In this document: piece after piece, positions 50,540 to 59,098 of the stretch
Numbering within the stretch: the stretch's first letter is position 1
Layout: each line of letters starts with the position of its first letter
Assembly: GCA_963810815.1 (NCBI GenBank)
Contig: CAWEPB010000003.1
Location: forward strand, 372,001 to 436,000
Direction: 5' to 3'
Source: CAVQWT01 sp963810815
Lineage (GTDB): Bacteria; Pseudomonadota; Gammaproteobacteria; Burkholderiales; Casimicrobiaceae
Length of the DNA stretch: 64,000 nucleotides
Program-made: the position numbers and the translations under genes
The notes under the pieces: model-generated
What the model was told of the DNA's origin: nothing
The model's input: only the letters and a program-made list of their open reading frames with translations
Databases searched by the model: none

Positions 50540-51640
50540 TCAGGGGTGCCCGGTCGCGCTGCCGGCGGCGGCCGGCGGGGGCGGCGGCGCGGCGTCCTGC
50601 TCGTTCACCCAGCTCGCGAGCAGCGTGTAGCTGACCGCCAGCACCACGGGGCCGACGAACAGGCCGACGATGCCGAAGGCGAACAGGCCGCCGATCACGC
50701 CGGCCATGATCAGCAGCAGCGGCAGGTTGGCGCCGCGCCTGATCAGCATCGGCCGCAGGATGTTGTCGATCGAACCGACCAGGACGGTCCACACCAGCAA
50801 CAGCGTCGCGGTGACGTTCTGTCCCGTGTAGTAGAACCACGCGACCGCGGCCAGCATCGGCAGCATCGGCCCCAGCTGCGCGATGCACAGCACGAACATC
50901 GCCGCGACGAACAGCGCGACGTACGGCGTGCCGGCGACGAGCAGACCCAGGCCGCCCAGCGTCGTCTGCACCAGCGCCGTGACGACGATGCCCAGCGCCA
51001 CCGCGCGGATCGACGCCCCCGCCAGGACGACGGTCGCGTCACCCTGCTCACCGAGCAACCGGGAGAAGAACCGCCGCACACCCTTCGCCGCCGTTTCGCC
51101 GGTCGCGTACAGGATCGCGCAGATGGTCACCGTGAACACCAGGTGCAGCACCAGCCCGCCGACGGTGCCGATCTGGCCGACCAGCCAGGTGCCGGCCTTG
51201 CCGGCGTAGGGCGCGACGCGGACCAGCAGTCCCTCGGCGCCGCCGCGGGCGACCTCGTCCCACAGGGCGACGATGCGCTCCCCCACGAACGGCACGTTGC
51301 CGACCCAGGCCGGCGGCGGCGGCAATCGAAGCTCGGTCACGTGGATGTGCGTGAACGCGTCGGCGTGTTCGACGACGGTGAGGACCGCCGCGATCAGCGG
51401 CGCGAACACGACCAGCAGCAGAAGCAGCGTGCACAGCAGCGTCGCCAGGCTGCGCCGGCCGCCGACCATCGCCTCGATCTTGAGCATCAGCGGCCAGGTG
51501 GCGACGACGATCATCGTCGCCCACAGCAGCGCGGGCAGGAACGGGAGCAGCACGTACAGGCTGCCGCCGAGCAGCGCCGCGATGAGCAGCACGCCGAACG
51601 AAATCCGCGGCAGGTCGCGCGATCCGGGAGGAAGGGCCAT
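50540..51640 (-). CDS. AI-2E family transporter (YdiK/PerM-like)
   Basis: Inner-membrane protein of 366 residues with about eight membrane segments. LLIAALLGGSLYVLLPFLPALLW (shown in part) and TMIVVATWPLM near the N-terminus match the family, as do the C-terminal IGGLFAFGIVGLFVGPVVLAV. Members export autoinducer-2 or act as ion antiporters; most, including this one, have unknown substrates. It is convergent with the MaoC-Pta gene, and the M20 hydrolase gene lies upstream on the same strand. Confidence 0.85.
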   Translation of the reverse strand: MALPPGSRDLPRISFGVLLIAALLGGSLYVLLPFLPALLWATMIVVATWPLMLKIEAMVGGRRSLATLLCTLLLLLVVFAPLIAAVLTVVEHADAFTHIHVTELRLPPPPAWVGNVPFVGERIVALWDEVARGGAEGLLVRVAPYAGKAGTWLVGQIGTVGGLVLHLVFTVTICAILYATGETAAKGVRRFFSRLLGEQGDATVVLAGASIRAVALGIVVTALVQTTLGGLGLLVAGTPYVALFVAAMFVLCIAQLGPMLPMLAAVAWFYYTGQNVTATLLLVWTVLVGSIDNILRPMLIRRGANLPLLLIMAGVIGGLFAFGIVGLFVGPVVLAVSYTLLASWVNEQDAAPPPPPAAAGSATGHP

Positions 51641-51694
51641 GGGCGAGGCTCGCTCGAAGTGGGACGGGTCGGGGTCGTCGGATCGCGGATGGAC

Positions 51695-52873
51695 TCAGGC
51701 CGGCGCCAGCTGCTGCTCGGCCAGCGTCATCCAGTAGCTAGCGCCGATCGGCAGCGCCGCATCCTCGAAGTCGTAGCGCGGATTGTGCACGTTGGTGGTC
51801 TCGGGGCCGCGGCCCGCGCCCAGCCACACGTAGCAGCCGCGCTTGGCGTCGAGCATGAACGAGAAGTCCTCGCTGCCCATGTTCGGGACCGGGTCGGTCT
51901 CGACGTTGGCGGCGCCGACGACCGCCGTGGCCGCGGCGACCGCGTAGCCCGTCTCGGTCTCGGAATTGACCAGCGCCGGATAGCGTCGCTCGTAGCGCAC
52001 CGTCGCCTTCATCTCGAAGGTCGCCGCCAGCCCCGCGACGATGCCGCGGATGCGTTCCTCGATGAGGTCCTGCACCTCCCGGCGGAACGTGCGGACGGTG
52101 CCGCGCAGCACGACCTCCTCGGGAATCACGTTCCACGTGTCGCCGCCGTGCACCTGCGTGACGCTGACCACGCCGGCGTCCTGCGGGTGCAGGTTGCGCG
52201 ACACGATCGTCTGCAGCGCGTTGATCGCGTGGGCGGCGAACAGCATCGGATCCTTGCCCGTGTACGCCATCGCCGCGTGCGCACCCTTGCCGGTGACGAC
52301 GATCTCGAAGATGTCGTAGGCGCCCATCAGCGGGCCGACCCGCGTCGCGATGTGGCCCAGCGGTTTCTGCGGCCAGTTGTGCATGCCGTAGACCGCGCGC
52401 ATCGGAAACCGGCGGAAAAGCCCCTGCTCGACCATCACCCGGCCGCCGCCTTCGTTCTCCTCGGCCGGCTGGAAGATGAAATACACGGTGCCGGCGACGC
52501 TCTTCTTCTGCGCCAGCGCCTTCGCGGCGCCGAGCAGCATCGCCGTGTGGCCGTCGTGGCCGCAGGCGTGCATCTTGCCGGGCGTGCGCGAGGCGTGCGG
52601 CAGGCCGGTCGCCTCGTGGATGTGCAGCGCGTCGAGGTCCGCCCGCAGGCCGATCGCGTGTTCCTCGCCGCCTTCGCCGCCGACGCGCAGCGCGGCGACC
52701 ACGCCGGTCCCCGCCAGCCCCTCGTGCACTTCGAGGCCGAAGCCGCGCAGCTTGTCGGCGACGAAGGCCGCCGTGGCCGTTTCCTCGAACGCAGTTTCGG
52801 GATGGGCGTGGAGGTGATGCCGCCACGCCTGCATTTCGGGCACCAGCGCGGCGATCTCGGGACGGATGTTCAT
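51695..52873 (-). CDS. M20 family amidohydrolase (hippurate hydrolase-like)
   Basis: Binuclear metallo-amidohydrolase of 392 residues. The start is the ATG at 52873 (MNIRPEIAALVPEMQ). Metal-binding motifs are CGHDGHTAM, FQPAEENEGGG and, near the C-terminus, MGSEDFSFML. The lid domain holds HGGDTWNVIPEEV. Family members cleave N-acyl amino acids (hippurate, N-acetyl-diaminopimelate, indoleacetyl amino acids); specificity cannot be read here. No signal peptide. Divergent from glpD across 109 bp. Confidence 0.9.
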   Translation of the reverse strand: MNIRPEIAALVPEMQAWRHHLHAHPETAFEETATAAFVADKLRGFGLEVHEGLAGTGVVAALRVGGEGGEEHAIGLRADLDALHIHEATGLPHASRTPGKMHACGHDGHTAMLLGAAKALAQKKSVAGTVYFIFQPAEENEGGGRVMVEQGLFRRFPMRAVYGMHNWPQKPLGHIATRVGPLMGAYDIFEIVVTGKGAHAAMAYTGKDPMLFAAHAINALQTIVSRNLHPQDAGVVSVTQVHGGDTWNVIPEEVVLRGTVRTFRREVQDLIEERIRGIVAGLAATFEMKATVRYERRYPALVNSETETGYAVAAATAVVGAANVETDPVPNMGSEDFSFMLDAKRGCYVWLGAGRGPETTNVHNPRYDFEDAALPIGASYWMTLAEQQLAPA

Positions 52874-52982
52874 GGACGGACCGGAAATTTGACGTGCGTC
52901 ATCGTAGCGCAAATCGCCGCGGCAGCAGCGGGCGTGCACCCGTGGCCGCCGCGGTAGAATCGCCGCGGAGGTTTGCCCCGTC

Positions 52983-54509
52983 ATGTCCCCCCCTGTGCAG
53001 AAGTTCGATCTCGCCGTCATCGGCGCCGGCATCAACGGCGCCGGCATCGCCCGCGACGCGGCCGGCCGCGGCCTGTCGGTGCTGCTGGTCGAGAAGGACG
53101 ACATCGCCAGCGCGACGTCGCAGTGGAGCACCAAGCTGATCCACGGCGGCCTGCGCTATCTCGAGTACTACGAGTTCCGCCTGGTCCGCGAATCGCTCGA
53201 CGAGCGCGAAGTGGTGCTGCATTCGGCGCCGCACCTCGTCGCGCCGCTGACGTTCGTGCTGCCGCACGAGCCGCACCTGCGCCCCGCGTGGATGATCCGC
53301 GCGGGCCTGTTCCTGTACGACCACCTCGGCCGCCGCGAGACGCTGCCCGGGTCGTTCAGCGTGAAGCTGTCCAACACCAAGTGGGGCGCCGGGCTGAAGT
53401 CGCGGTTCGCCAGGGGCTTCGTCTACGCCGATGCGCGGGTGGACGACGCGCGGCTGGTCGTCGCCATCGCGATGGCCGCGCGCGAGGCCGGGGCCGACGT
53501 GCGCGTGCGCACGGCGCTGGTCGGTGCGGAGCGCGACGCCGACGGCTGGACGCTGACGCTGGAGCCCGCCGGCGGCGCGCGCACGACGGTCCGCGCGCGG
53601 GCGGTGGTCAACGCCACCGGTCCGTGGGTCAAGCGCGTCCGCGACCTGCTCGGCGCGCCGTCGGCGAAGGAGAACGTCCGGCACGTGAAGGGGAGCCACA
53701 TCGTGGTGCCGCGCGTGCACGCCGAGGACCACGCGTACATCCTGCAGAACGCCGACAAGCGGATCGTGTTCGTCATTCCCTACCAGGACGCGTACTCGCT
53801 GATCGGCACCACCGACGTGCCGATCGCGGATTTCGAGCGGCCCGAGATCGACGATGCCGAGATCGAGTACCTGCTGAAGCTCGCCAATTCGTACCTCGAC
53901 AAGCCGCTCACGCGCGCCGACATCCGCTGGACCTTCGCCGGCGTGCGGCCGCTGTACGACGACGGCGCGTCGGATCCCTCGGCGATAACGCGCGACTACG
54001 TGTTCAAGCTCGACACCGGTGCCGCCGCCACGGGGGCGCCGGCGCTGTCGGTGTTCGGCGGCAAGCTCACCACCTACCGCAGGCTCGCCGAGCACGCGCT
54101 GTCGGACCTCGCGCGCTGGTTCCCGGCGATGAAGCCGGCGTGGACGCGCGACGTGCCGCTGCCCGGGGGCGACCTGCCCGCCGGCGGGCTCGCCGCGTGG
54201 ATCGACGCGCTCGCGCGGCGCTATCCGGCCGTGCCGGCCGACGTTCGCCGCGGCCTCGCCCGCCGGCACGGCTCGCGCGCGACCCGCATCCTCGATCGCG
54301 CCGATCCGGCGGGCGGCCTCGGCGAGCGCTTCGGCGCCGAGCTGACCGCCGCCGAGATCGACTACCTCGTGCGCGAGGAATGGGCCCGCACCGCCGACGA
54401 CGTGCTGTGGCGCCGGACCAAGTGCGGGCTCGGGCTCGACGACGCGGGCCGGGCGAGGGTGGCGGCGGCCGTCGCCGCCGCGGTCGCGGCGACCGGCGGG
54501 TCGGCGTGA
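52983..54509 (+). CDS. glpD: Glycerol-3-phosphate dehydrogenase (aerobic, FAD-linked)
   Basis: Membrane-associated flavoenzyme that oxidises sn-glycerol-3-phosphate to dihydroxyacetone phosphate and passes electrons to ubiquinone. It is 508 residues. The FAD motif is LAVIGAGINGAGIARDAAGRG. Family signatures SQWSTKLIHGGLRYLEYYEF and NATGPWVKRVRDLL are present, and the substrate loop FVIPYQDAYSLIGTTDVP is typical. GGKLTTYRRLAEHA follows near residue 360. A -10-like TAGAAT about 30 bp before the ATG may serve it. No glycerol kinase or facilitator gene is near. Confidence 0.95.
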   Translation: MSPPVQKFDLAVIGAGINGAGIARDAAGRGLSVLLVEKDDIASATSQWSTKLIHGGLRYLEYYEFRLVRESLDEREVVLHSAPHLVAPLTFVLPHEPHLRPAWMIRAGLFLYDHLGRRETLPGSFSVKLSNTKWGAGLKSRFARGFVYADARVDDARLVVAIAMAAREAGADVRVRTALVGAERDADGWTLTLEPAGGARTTVRARAVVNATGPWVKRVRDLLGAPSAKENVRHVKGSHIVVPRVHAEDHAYILQNADKRIVFVIPYQDAYSLIGTTDVPIADFERPEIDDAEIEYLLKLANSYLDKPLTRADIRWTFAGVRPLYDDGASDPSAITRDYVFKLDTGAAATGAPALSVFGGKLTTYRRLAEHALSDLARWFPAMKPAWTRDVPLPGGDLPAGGLAAWIDALARRYPAVPADVRRGLARRHGSRATRILDRADPAGGLGERFGAELTAAEIDYLVREEWARTADDVLWRRTKCGLGLDDAGRARVAAAVAAAVAATGGSA

Positions 54510-54528
54510 CGCCGGTGCCGGCGCCGCG

Positions 54529-55392
54529 ATGACCTCCGCCGCGGTCGCGATGCGCCCGCTGGCCGCGATGCCCGCCGCCACGCGGGCGGCCATCCGCGGC
54601 GTCCTGTTCGACATCGACGACACGCTGACGACGCACGGCGCGCTGACCGCCGCGGCCTACGCGGCGCTGGAGGCGCTGCACGACGCGGGCCTCACGGCGG
54701 TGGCCATCACCGGGCGTCCCGCGGGATGGTGCGACCACCTCGCGCGGATGTGGCCGGTCGACGCCGTCGTCGGCGAGAACGGCGCGCTGTGGATGCGCTA
54801 CGACCGCGCCGCGCGCAGGCTCGAGCGGCATTTCGTCGCCGCCGACGCGGTGCGGCGCGAAAACCGGGCGCGGCTCGCCGCGATCGGCGAGCGCATCCTC
54901 GGCGCCGTGCCGGGCACCGCGCTCGCCAGCGACCAGCATTACCGCGAGGCCGACCTGGCGATCGACTTCTGCGAGGACGTGCCCGCGCTGCCGCGCGCCG
55001 CCGTGGACCGCATCGTCGCGCTGATGGAGGCCGAAGGCATGACGGTCAAGGTCAGCTCGATCCACGTCAACGGCTGGTTCGGCCGCTACGACAAGCTGAC
55101 GACGACCCGGGCGCTGTTCGCCGAGGTCTTCGGCATCGATCTAGACCGCGACCGCGAGCACTACGTCTTCGCGGGCGACTCGCCCAACGACGCGCCGATG
55201 TTCGCGTACTTCCCCAACGCCGTCGGCGTCGCCAACGTGCGCGCCTTCGCCGACCGCATCGCCACGCTGCCGGCTTACGTCACCGCCGGCGAGGCGGGCG
55301 CCGGCTTCGTCGAGCTGGTCGCGGCGGTGGTGGCCGGGCGGCGAGGGGGCGGCGGCGTGGCGGAGAAGATCAAGGGCAACTCCAGACGCTAA
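54529..55392 (+). CDS. HAD-superfamily (subfamily IIB) hydrolase
   Basis: Cytoplasmic phosphatase of 287 residues. Motif I is VLFDIDDTL (nucleophile Asp and +2 Asp), motif II AITGRP, and motif IV GDSPNDAPMF with the Mg-binding acidic pair. The cap segment includes KVSSIHVNGWFGRYDK. The pattern fits sugar-phosphate or trehalose/mannosyl-phosphate-type phosphatases; the substrate is unknown. It follows glpD at 19 bp on the same strand. The C-terminus KGNSRR is encoded at the edge of a short AAGGCGC repeat. Confidence 0.85.
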   Translation: MTSAAVAMRPLAAMPAATRAAIRGVLFDIDDTLTTHGALTAAAYAALEALHDAGLTAVAITGRPAGWCDHLARMWPVDAVVGENGALWMRYDRAARRLERHFVAADAVRRENRARLAAIGERILGAVPGTALASDQHYREADLAIDFCEDVPALPRAAVDRIVALMEAEGMTVKVSSIHVNGWFGRYDKLTTTRALFAEVFGIDLDRDREHYVFAGDSPNDAPMFAYFPNAVGVANVRAFADRIATLPAYVTAGEAGAGFVELVAAVVAGRRGGGGVAEKIKGNSRR

Positions 55393-55777
55393 GGCGCAAA
55401 GGCGCGAAGGAGTGATTGCCGGAACCCGGGCGGGGCCACGGGCTTGACGGCGGACGGCAAGGTGCCGTTTTCCGCAGGGCAGATGGCGGGGGAGGCGCCA
55501 CCGGTCGAAGACGTGGGCTTCGGGCCATTGTGAGCGCTTACTTGCGCTGAATCTATCGTCAGCAGACGAGGTGCGGCCAGACCGGATCGATCCTGCGATC
55601 TGCCTGGCCGGGCGGCCGTCGCCACAGGCGCGTTGTTTGCTTCTCCTGTCATCCCGCGGAATGCGAATCGCGACGCGGACTTGCTTCGATCGGTTGCGGC
55701 AGTACCGCAATGCCCCGCGCCAAGCGCCTGAAACGCAATGAAACCGGGGGGCGGGTCGGAAAAACGGGAGGACGACG
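55393..55777. other. Non-coding gap with short repeats
   Basis: 385 bp without a supported gene. It opens with AAGGCGCA-AAGGCGCG-AAGG (55391-55410), overlapping the previous stop codon. It contains two hairpins, AGCGC/GCGCT (55533-55548) and the interrupted palindrome TTGCGG-cagta-CCGCAA (55694-55710). It ends in a strong ribosome site (GGGAGG) for the next gene. No convincing promoter pair was found. Confidence 0.6.
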
Positions 55778-56065
55778 ATGGTTCGCTTCGGCTTCAACAT
55801 CAAGACCCGCACCGGGCAGAAGGTCGACAACATCTCGATCATGGCCGGCTCGCAGGCCGACGCCGAGCGCCGGCTGCGGCAGATGTACCTTCAGTGCGAG
55901 ATCATCGAGTGCGTCACGCAGTCGGTCCCGCGCCGCGTCGACACGCTCGACGTCGAAGGCATCATCGGCCTGATCAGCGCCAGCGAACCCGCGGTCCGCG
56001 GGCTGGCCGCCGCCAACGAAGCCCCGGCCGTCTGGGGCCGGGCGTTCCGCTCCGGCACGCAGTAA
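55778..56065 (+). CDS. Conserved hypothetical small protein
   Basis: A 95-residue protein beginning MVRFGFNIKTRTGQKVDNIS with GGGAGG eight bases before the ATG. No membrane segment or signal peptide. The first 50 residues (ISIMAGSQADAERRLRQMYL and CEIIECVTQ) look like a compact alpha/beta fold with two Cys and one amphipathic helix. The tail is Ala-rich. I recall similar short proteins in betaproteobacteria but no function. It is convergent with an orphan ParA, with only 13 bp between the stops. Confidence 0.75.
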   Translation: MVRFGFNIKTRTGQKVDNISIMAGSQADAERRLRQMYLQCEIIECVTQSVPRRVDTLDVEGIIGLISASEPAVRGLAAANEAPAVWGRAFRSGTQ

Positions 56066-56078
56066 CCCCCGCCCGCAC

Positions 56079-56843
56079 TCACTCCACGAATCCCGCCGCC
56101 ACCAGTTCGTCGGCCAGCGACTGGTAGTCCTGCGCCCCCTTGCTGCCGGGCGCGTGGCGGAACACGTCGAGTTCGACCGACGGGCTTTCCGCCAGCTTCA
56201 CGCTTTCGCGGATCTTGGTCGCGCAGATTTCCTCGGGCCGGAACGCCGCCGCCATGCGCGCGACGATCTCGGCGCTCATCCGCCGGCGCGAGTCGTAGCG
56301 CGTGAGCACGTAGCGGCGCGGCAGCCGGTGCTTGAACACCGGCTCCAGCGCGTTCAGCGCCCGCTCGACCTCGCGCGCGCCGTTGAGCGCCAGGAAGTCG
56401 CAGGACACCGGCACGAGGATCACGTCGCAGGCGAACACCGCGTTCAGCGACAGCACGTTGAGCAGCGGGCAGCAGTCGATGACCACCGGGCCGGGCGGAA
56501 TGTCCGGGGCCCGCAGCGCGTGGCGCAGCCGGGTGATGACGTTGACGCCCTTGCCCAGCAGCGAATCGATCTTGGCGAGGTCGAGGTGCGCCGGGCAGAG
56601 GACGACGCCCGAGCGGGTGATCTGCGCGATGTCGGCGAGCGGGCGCTGGCGGACGAAGAAGCTGACCATCGACTCGTCGGCGAGCCGCGGCTGCGCTCCG
56701 AACACGTGCGACAGGTGCGCCTGCGGATCGAGGTCGATGCCCAGCGGCCGCCGACCCCGTTGCGCGATCGCCGCCAGCAGGTTGAGCGCCGTGGTGGTCT
56801 TGCCGACCCCGCCCTTCTGATTGAATACGGCGATGATGGCCAC
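56079..56843 (-). CDS. Orphan ParA/MinD-family ATPase
   Basis: Deviant Walker ATPase of 254 residues: IIAVFNQKGGVGKTTTALNLL at the start, DLDPQAHLSHVFG as Walker A', and VVIDCCPLLNVLS as Walker B. It lacks an adjacent parB and has no N-terminal helix-turn-helix, unlike plasmid type Ia ParA. It differs from the chromosomal ParA at 27171. Such orphans position cellular cargos (chemosensory arrays, flagella, carboxysomes, storage granules). The cargo here is unknown; the only neighbours are a small conserved protein and a glutaredoxin-like gene. Confidence 0.88.
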   Translation of the reverse strand: MAIIAVFNQKGGVGKTTTALNLLAAIAQRGRRPLGIDLDPQAHLSHVFGAQPRLADESMVSFFVRQRPLADIAQITRSGVVLCPAHLDLAKIDSLLGKGVNVITRLRHALRAPDIPPGPVVIDCCPLLNVLSLNAVFACDVILVPVSCDFLALNGAREVERALNALEPVFKHRLPRRYVLTRYDSRRRMSAEIVARMAAAFRPEEICATKIRESVKLAESPSVELDVFRHAPGSKGAQDYQSLADELVAAGFVE

Positions 56844-56911
56844 GGCGGAAAGGATACCGCAGGCGGTGCCGGGCCGCCCCGGAACCGCGGGCCTTCCCGC
56901 ATAATTCCGCC

Positions 56912-57280
56912 ATGACCCGACCGATCCTCGACGAGCAGCACATCCACCCCGCCATCCGCGACAAGGTGGCCGGCCATCACGCCGACATCGTCCGCGAGGT
57001 GCAGGCCGCCATCGCCGCCAACGACGTCGTCGTGGTGGGCATGGCCCAGAACCCGTTCCCGAAGAAGGCGAAGCGGGCCCTCGACGCCGCCGGCGTGCCG
57101 TACGCGTACCTGCAGTACGGCAGCTACTTCGGCGAATGGCGGCGCCGCAACGCCCTGAAGATGTGGACCGGCTGGCCGACCTTCCCGATGGTGTTCGTGA
57201 AGGGCGTGCTGGTGGGCGGCGCGGGGGACCTGGCGAAGATCATCGCCAGCGGGGAACTGAAGAAGATGCTGGCCGGCTAG
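56912..57280 (+). CDS. Glutaredoxin-like protein lacking all cysteines
   Basis: 122-residue protein with a glutaredoxin/thioredoxin fold: DVVVVGMAQNPFPKKAKRAL, then VPYAYLQYGSYFGEW, the cis-Pro loop GWPTFPMVFVKGVLVGG, and DLAKIIASGELKKML. In true glutaredoxins the first motif reads CPFC or CGFS; here residues 47-50 are NPFP, and no Cys occurs anywhere in the protein. It cannot do thiol redox chemistry or bind an iron-sulfur cluster by Cys. A glutathione-binding or scaffold role is possible. The N-terminal 35 residues are an extra helical region. It is divergent from the orphan ParA, 68 bp away. Confidence 0.85.
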   Translation: MTRPILDEQHIHPAIRDKVAGHHADIVREVQAAIAANDVVVVGMAQNPFPKKAKRALDAAGVPYAYLQYGSYFGEWRRRNALKMWTGWPTFPMVFVKGVLVGGAGDLAKIIASGELKKMLAG

Positions 57281-57476
57281 ACGCGAACATCGCGCCGGCC
57301 GCAGGCGTGCGCCGTCCGGGATCCGGGCGGGACGCGATTCCCATCCGCGCCGCTTGGCAGCTATAGTTACGCGCAACCCGTGTTCCGCAGCCGGGACGCA
57401 GGTCTCGAATATTCGAACATCCGCGAGGCGACTCAGCGGGTGCGCAGGTTCGCAGTCCACCACCAGGAGGAGTTAC

Positions 57477-58502
57477 ATGGCGTCGAAATTGCAACGCGCG
57501 CTCGCGGGCGCGCTGGTTGTCGCGTGCGCGCTCGGCTTCACGTCGGCGACGCGCGCGCAGGCCCCCAAGGTCATCAAGATCTCGCACCAGTTCCCGGCCT
57601 CGACCGGCAGCGACGGCGACTTCCGCGACCAGCTGGCGCGGAAGTTCGCCGCCGAGGTCGAGAAGCGCACCAACGGCCAGCTCAAGTTCGAGGTGTATCC
57701 GAACGGCTCGCTGGTGAAGACGTTCAGCCAGTTCGGGGCGCTGCGCAAGGGCACGCTGGACATGTCGGTGCTGCCGCTGGCGTACGGCGGCGGCGAGGTG
57801 CCGGAGATGAACCTGGGCCTCATGCCCGCGCTGGTGACGAGCTACGACCAGGGCCTGCGCTGGAAGACCGCGCCGATCGGCAAGGAGTTCGAGCGGATCC
57901 TGGACGAGAAGGGCATCAGGATCCTGACGTGGGTCTGGCAGGCCGGCGGCATCGCCAGCAAGACCGATCCGATCGTGTCGCCCGACGACGCCAAGGGCAA
58001 GAAGGTCCGCGGCGGCAGCAAGGAAATGGACCTGATGATCAAGGGGGCCGGCGGCGCCGTCACGAACGTTCCGTCCAACGAGATCTACAACGCGATGTCG
58101 AGCGGCGTGCTCGACGCCGCGCTGACGTCGAGCACGTCGCTGATCAGCTTCCGGCTGTCCGAGAACGCCAAGTCGGTCACCACCGCGCGCAACAAGGCGA
58201 TCTGGTTCATGCTCGAGCCGCTGGTGATCTCGAAGGACGCGTGGTCGAAGCTGACGCCCGAGCAGCAGAAGATCATGACCGAGGTCGGCGCGTCGCTCGA
58301 GCCGTTCGCGATGGCGGCCGCGCAGGCCGACGACAAGGAAATGGCGAACGTGTTCGCCAAGGCCGGCGCGAAGGTCGTCGACATGGACGAGGCGGCGTTC
58401 CTCAAGTGGCAGGCGATCGCCAGGGAGACGGCCTACAAGGACTTCGCGGCGAACGTCAAGAACGGGCAGCAGCTCCTCGACATGGCGCTGGCGGTGAAGT
58501 AG
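57477..58502 (+). CDS. TRAP transporter periplasmic substrate-binding protein (DctP family)
   Basis: Extracytoplasmic receptor of 341 residues from the ATG at 57477, with CAGGAGGAG upstream. The signal peptide is LQRALAGALVVACALGFTSA, cleaved near TRAQA. The mature part begins VIKISHQFPAST. The family Arg/Asn pattern lies in GKKVRGGSKEMDLMIKGAGG and SNEIYNAMSSGVLDAA. TRAP systems take up carboxylates or related acids with sodium. The substrate is unknown. dctQ and dctM follow without gaps. Confidence 0.92.
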   Translation: MASKLQRALAGALVVACALGFTSATRAQAPKVIKISHQFPASTGSDGDFRDQLARKFAAEVEKRTNGQLKFEVYPNGSLVKTFSQFGALRKGTLDMSVLPLAYGGGEVPEMNLGLMPALVTSYDQGLRWKTAPIGKEFERILDEKGIRILTWVWQAGGIASKTDPIVSPDDAKGKKVRGGSKEMDLMIKGAGGAVTNVPSNEIYNAMSSGVLDAALTSSTSLISFRLSENAKSVTTARNKAIWFMLEPLVISKDAWSKLTPEQQKIMTEVGASLEPFAMAAAQADDKEMANVFAKAGAKVVDMDEAAFLKWQAIARETAYKDFAANVKNGQQLLDMALAVK

Positions 58503-58504
58503 TC

Positions 58505-59098
58505 GTGGCCGGCGGCCGCGCGCGCAGCACCGGGACGCCGGCAGCGGCGCCCCGTCCCGGCGCCTGGGCCGGGTTCGTCCGCGGCGTCGAGTGGTTCAAC
58601 ACGGCGACCGGCTACGCGTCGGGCGTCGTGATCGTGCTGACCAGCCTCGTCATCGTGTTCGAGGTGATCGTCCGCTACGTGTTCAAGTGGGCGACCGACT
58701 GGGAGATCGAGATGGCCGTGATCCTCCTGATCGTCGCCACGTTCATGAGCGCCGCGTACACGCAGCTGCAGCGCGGGCACGTCTCGATCGAGGTGCTCGA
58801 GCACCTGCTGTCGCCGCGGCTGAACCGGCTGCGCTTCCTCGTCGGCGACGTGCTGTCGCTGTTCTTCTGCGCGTTCGTCGCCGCCAACGCCTGGTACTTC
58901 TTCCACGAGGCGTGGGGCGACGGCCGGGTGTCCAACAGCGCGTGGGCGCCGAAGCTGTGGATTCCCTACCTCTTCATGGCGATCGGCATGACGACGCTCG
59001 CGCTGCAGCAGCTGATCCAGATCGTCGAGAGCCGGCGCAGCCACAGCGCGGAGCACGAGGCGCGGCTCGAAGTGCAGAACGCCCCCTGGACCGAATGA
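58505..59098 (+). CDS. TRAP transporter small membrane subunit (DctQ family)
   Basis: Four-helix membrane subunit, 197 residues. Segments are YASGVVIVLTSLVIVFEVIV, MAVILLIVATFMSAAYTQL (with the conserved RGHVSIEVL after it), FLVGDVLSLFFCAFVAA and LWIPYLFMAIGMTTLALQQL. The start is probably the GTG at 58505, two bases after the dctP stop; no strong ribosome site is seen. It overlaps dctM by four bases. Confidence 0.88.
   Translation: MAGGRARSTGTPAAAPRPGAWAGFVRGVEWFNTATGYASGVVIVLTSLVIVFEVIVRYVFKWATDWEIEMAVILLIVATFMSAAYTQLQRGHVSIEVLEHLLSPRLNRLRFLVGDVLSLFFCAFVAANAWYFFHEAWGDGRVSNSAWAPKLWIPYLFMAIGMTTLALQQLIQIVESRRSHSAEHEARLEVQNAPWTE

Noticed and set aside
52130..52145. A parS-like GTTCCACGTGTCGCC inside the M20 gene
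   Set aside because: Only the left half-site is present; the right arm lacks GAAAC. It is coding sequence of a conserved enzyme.
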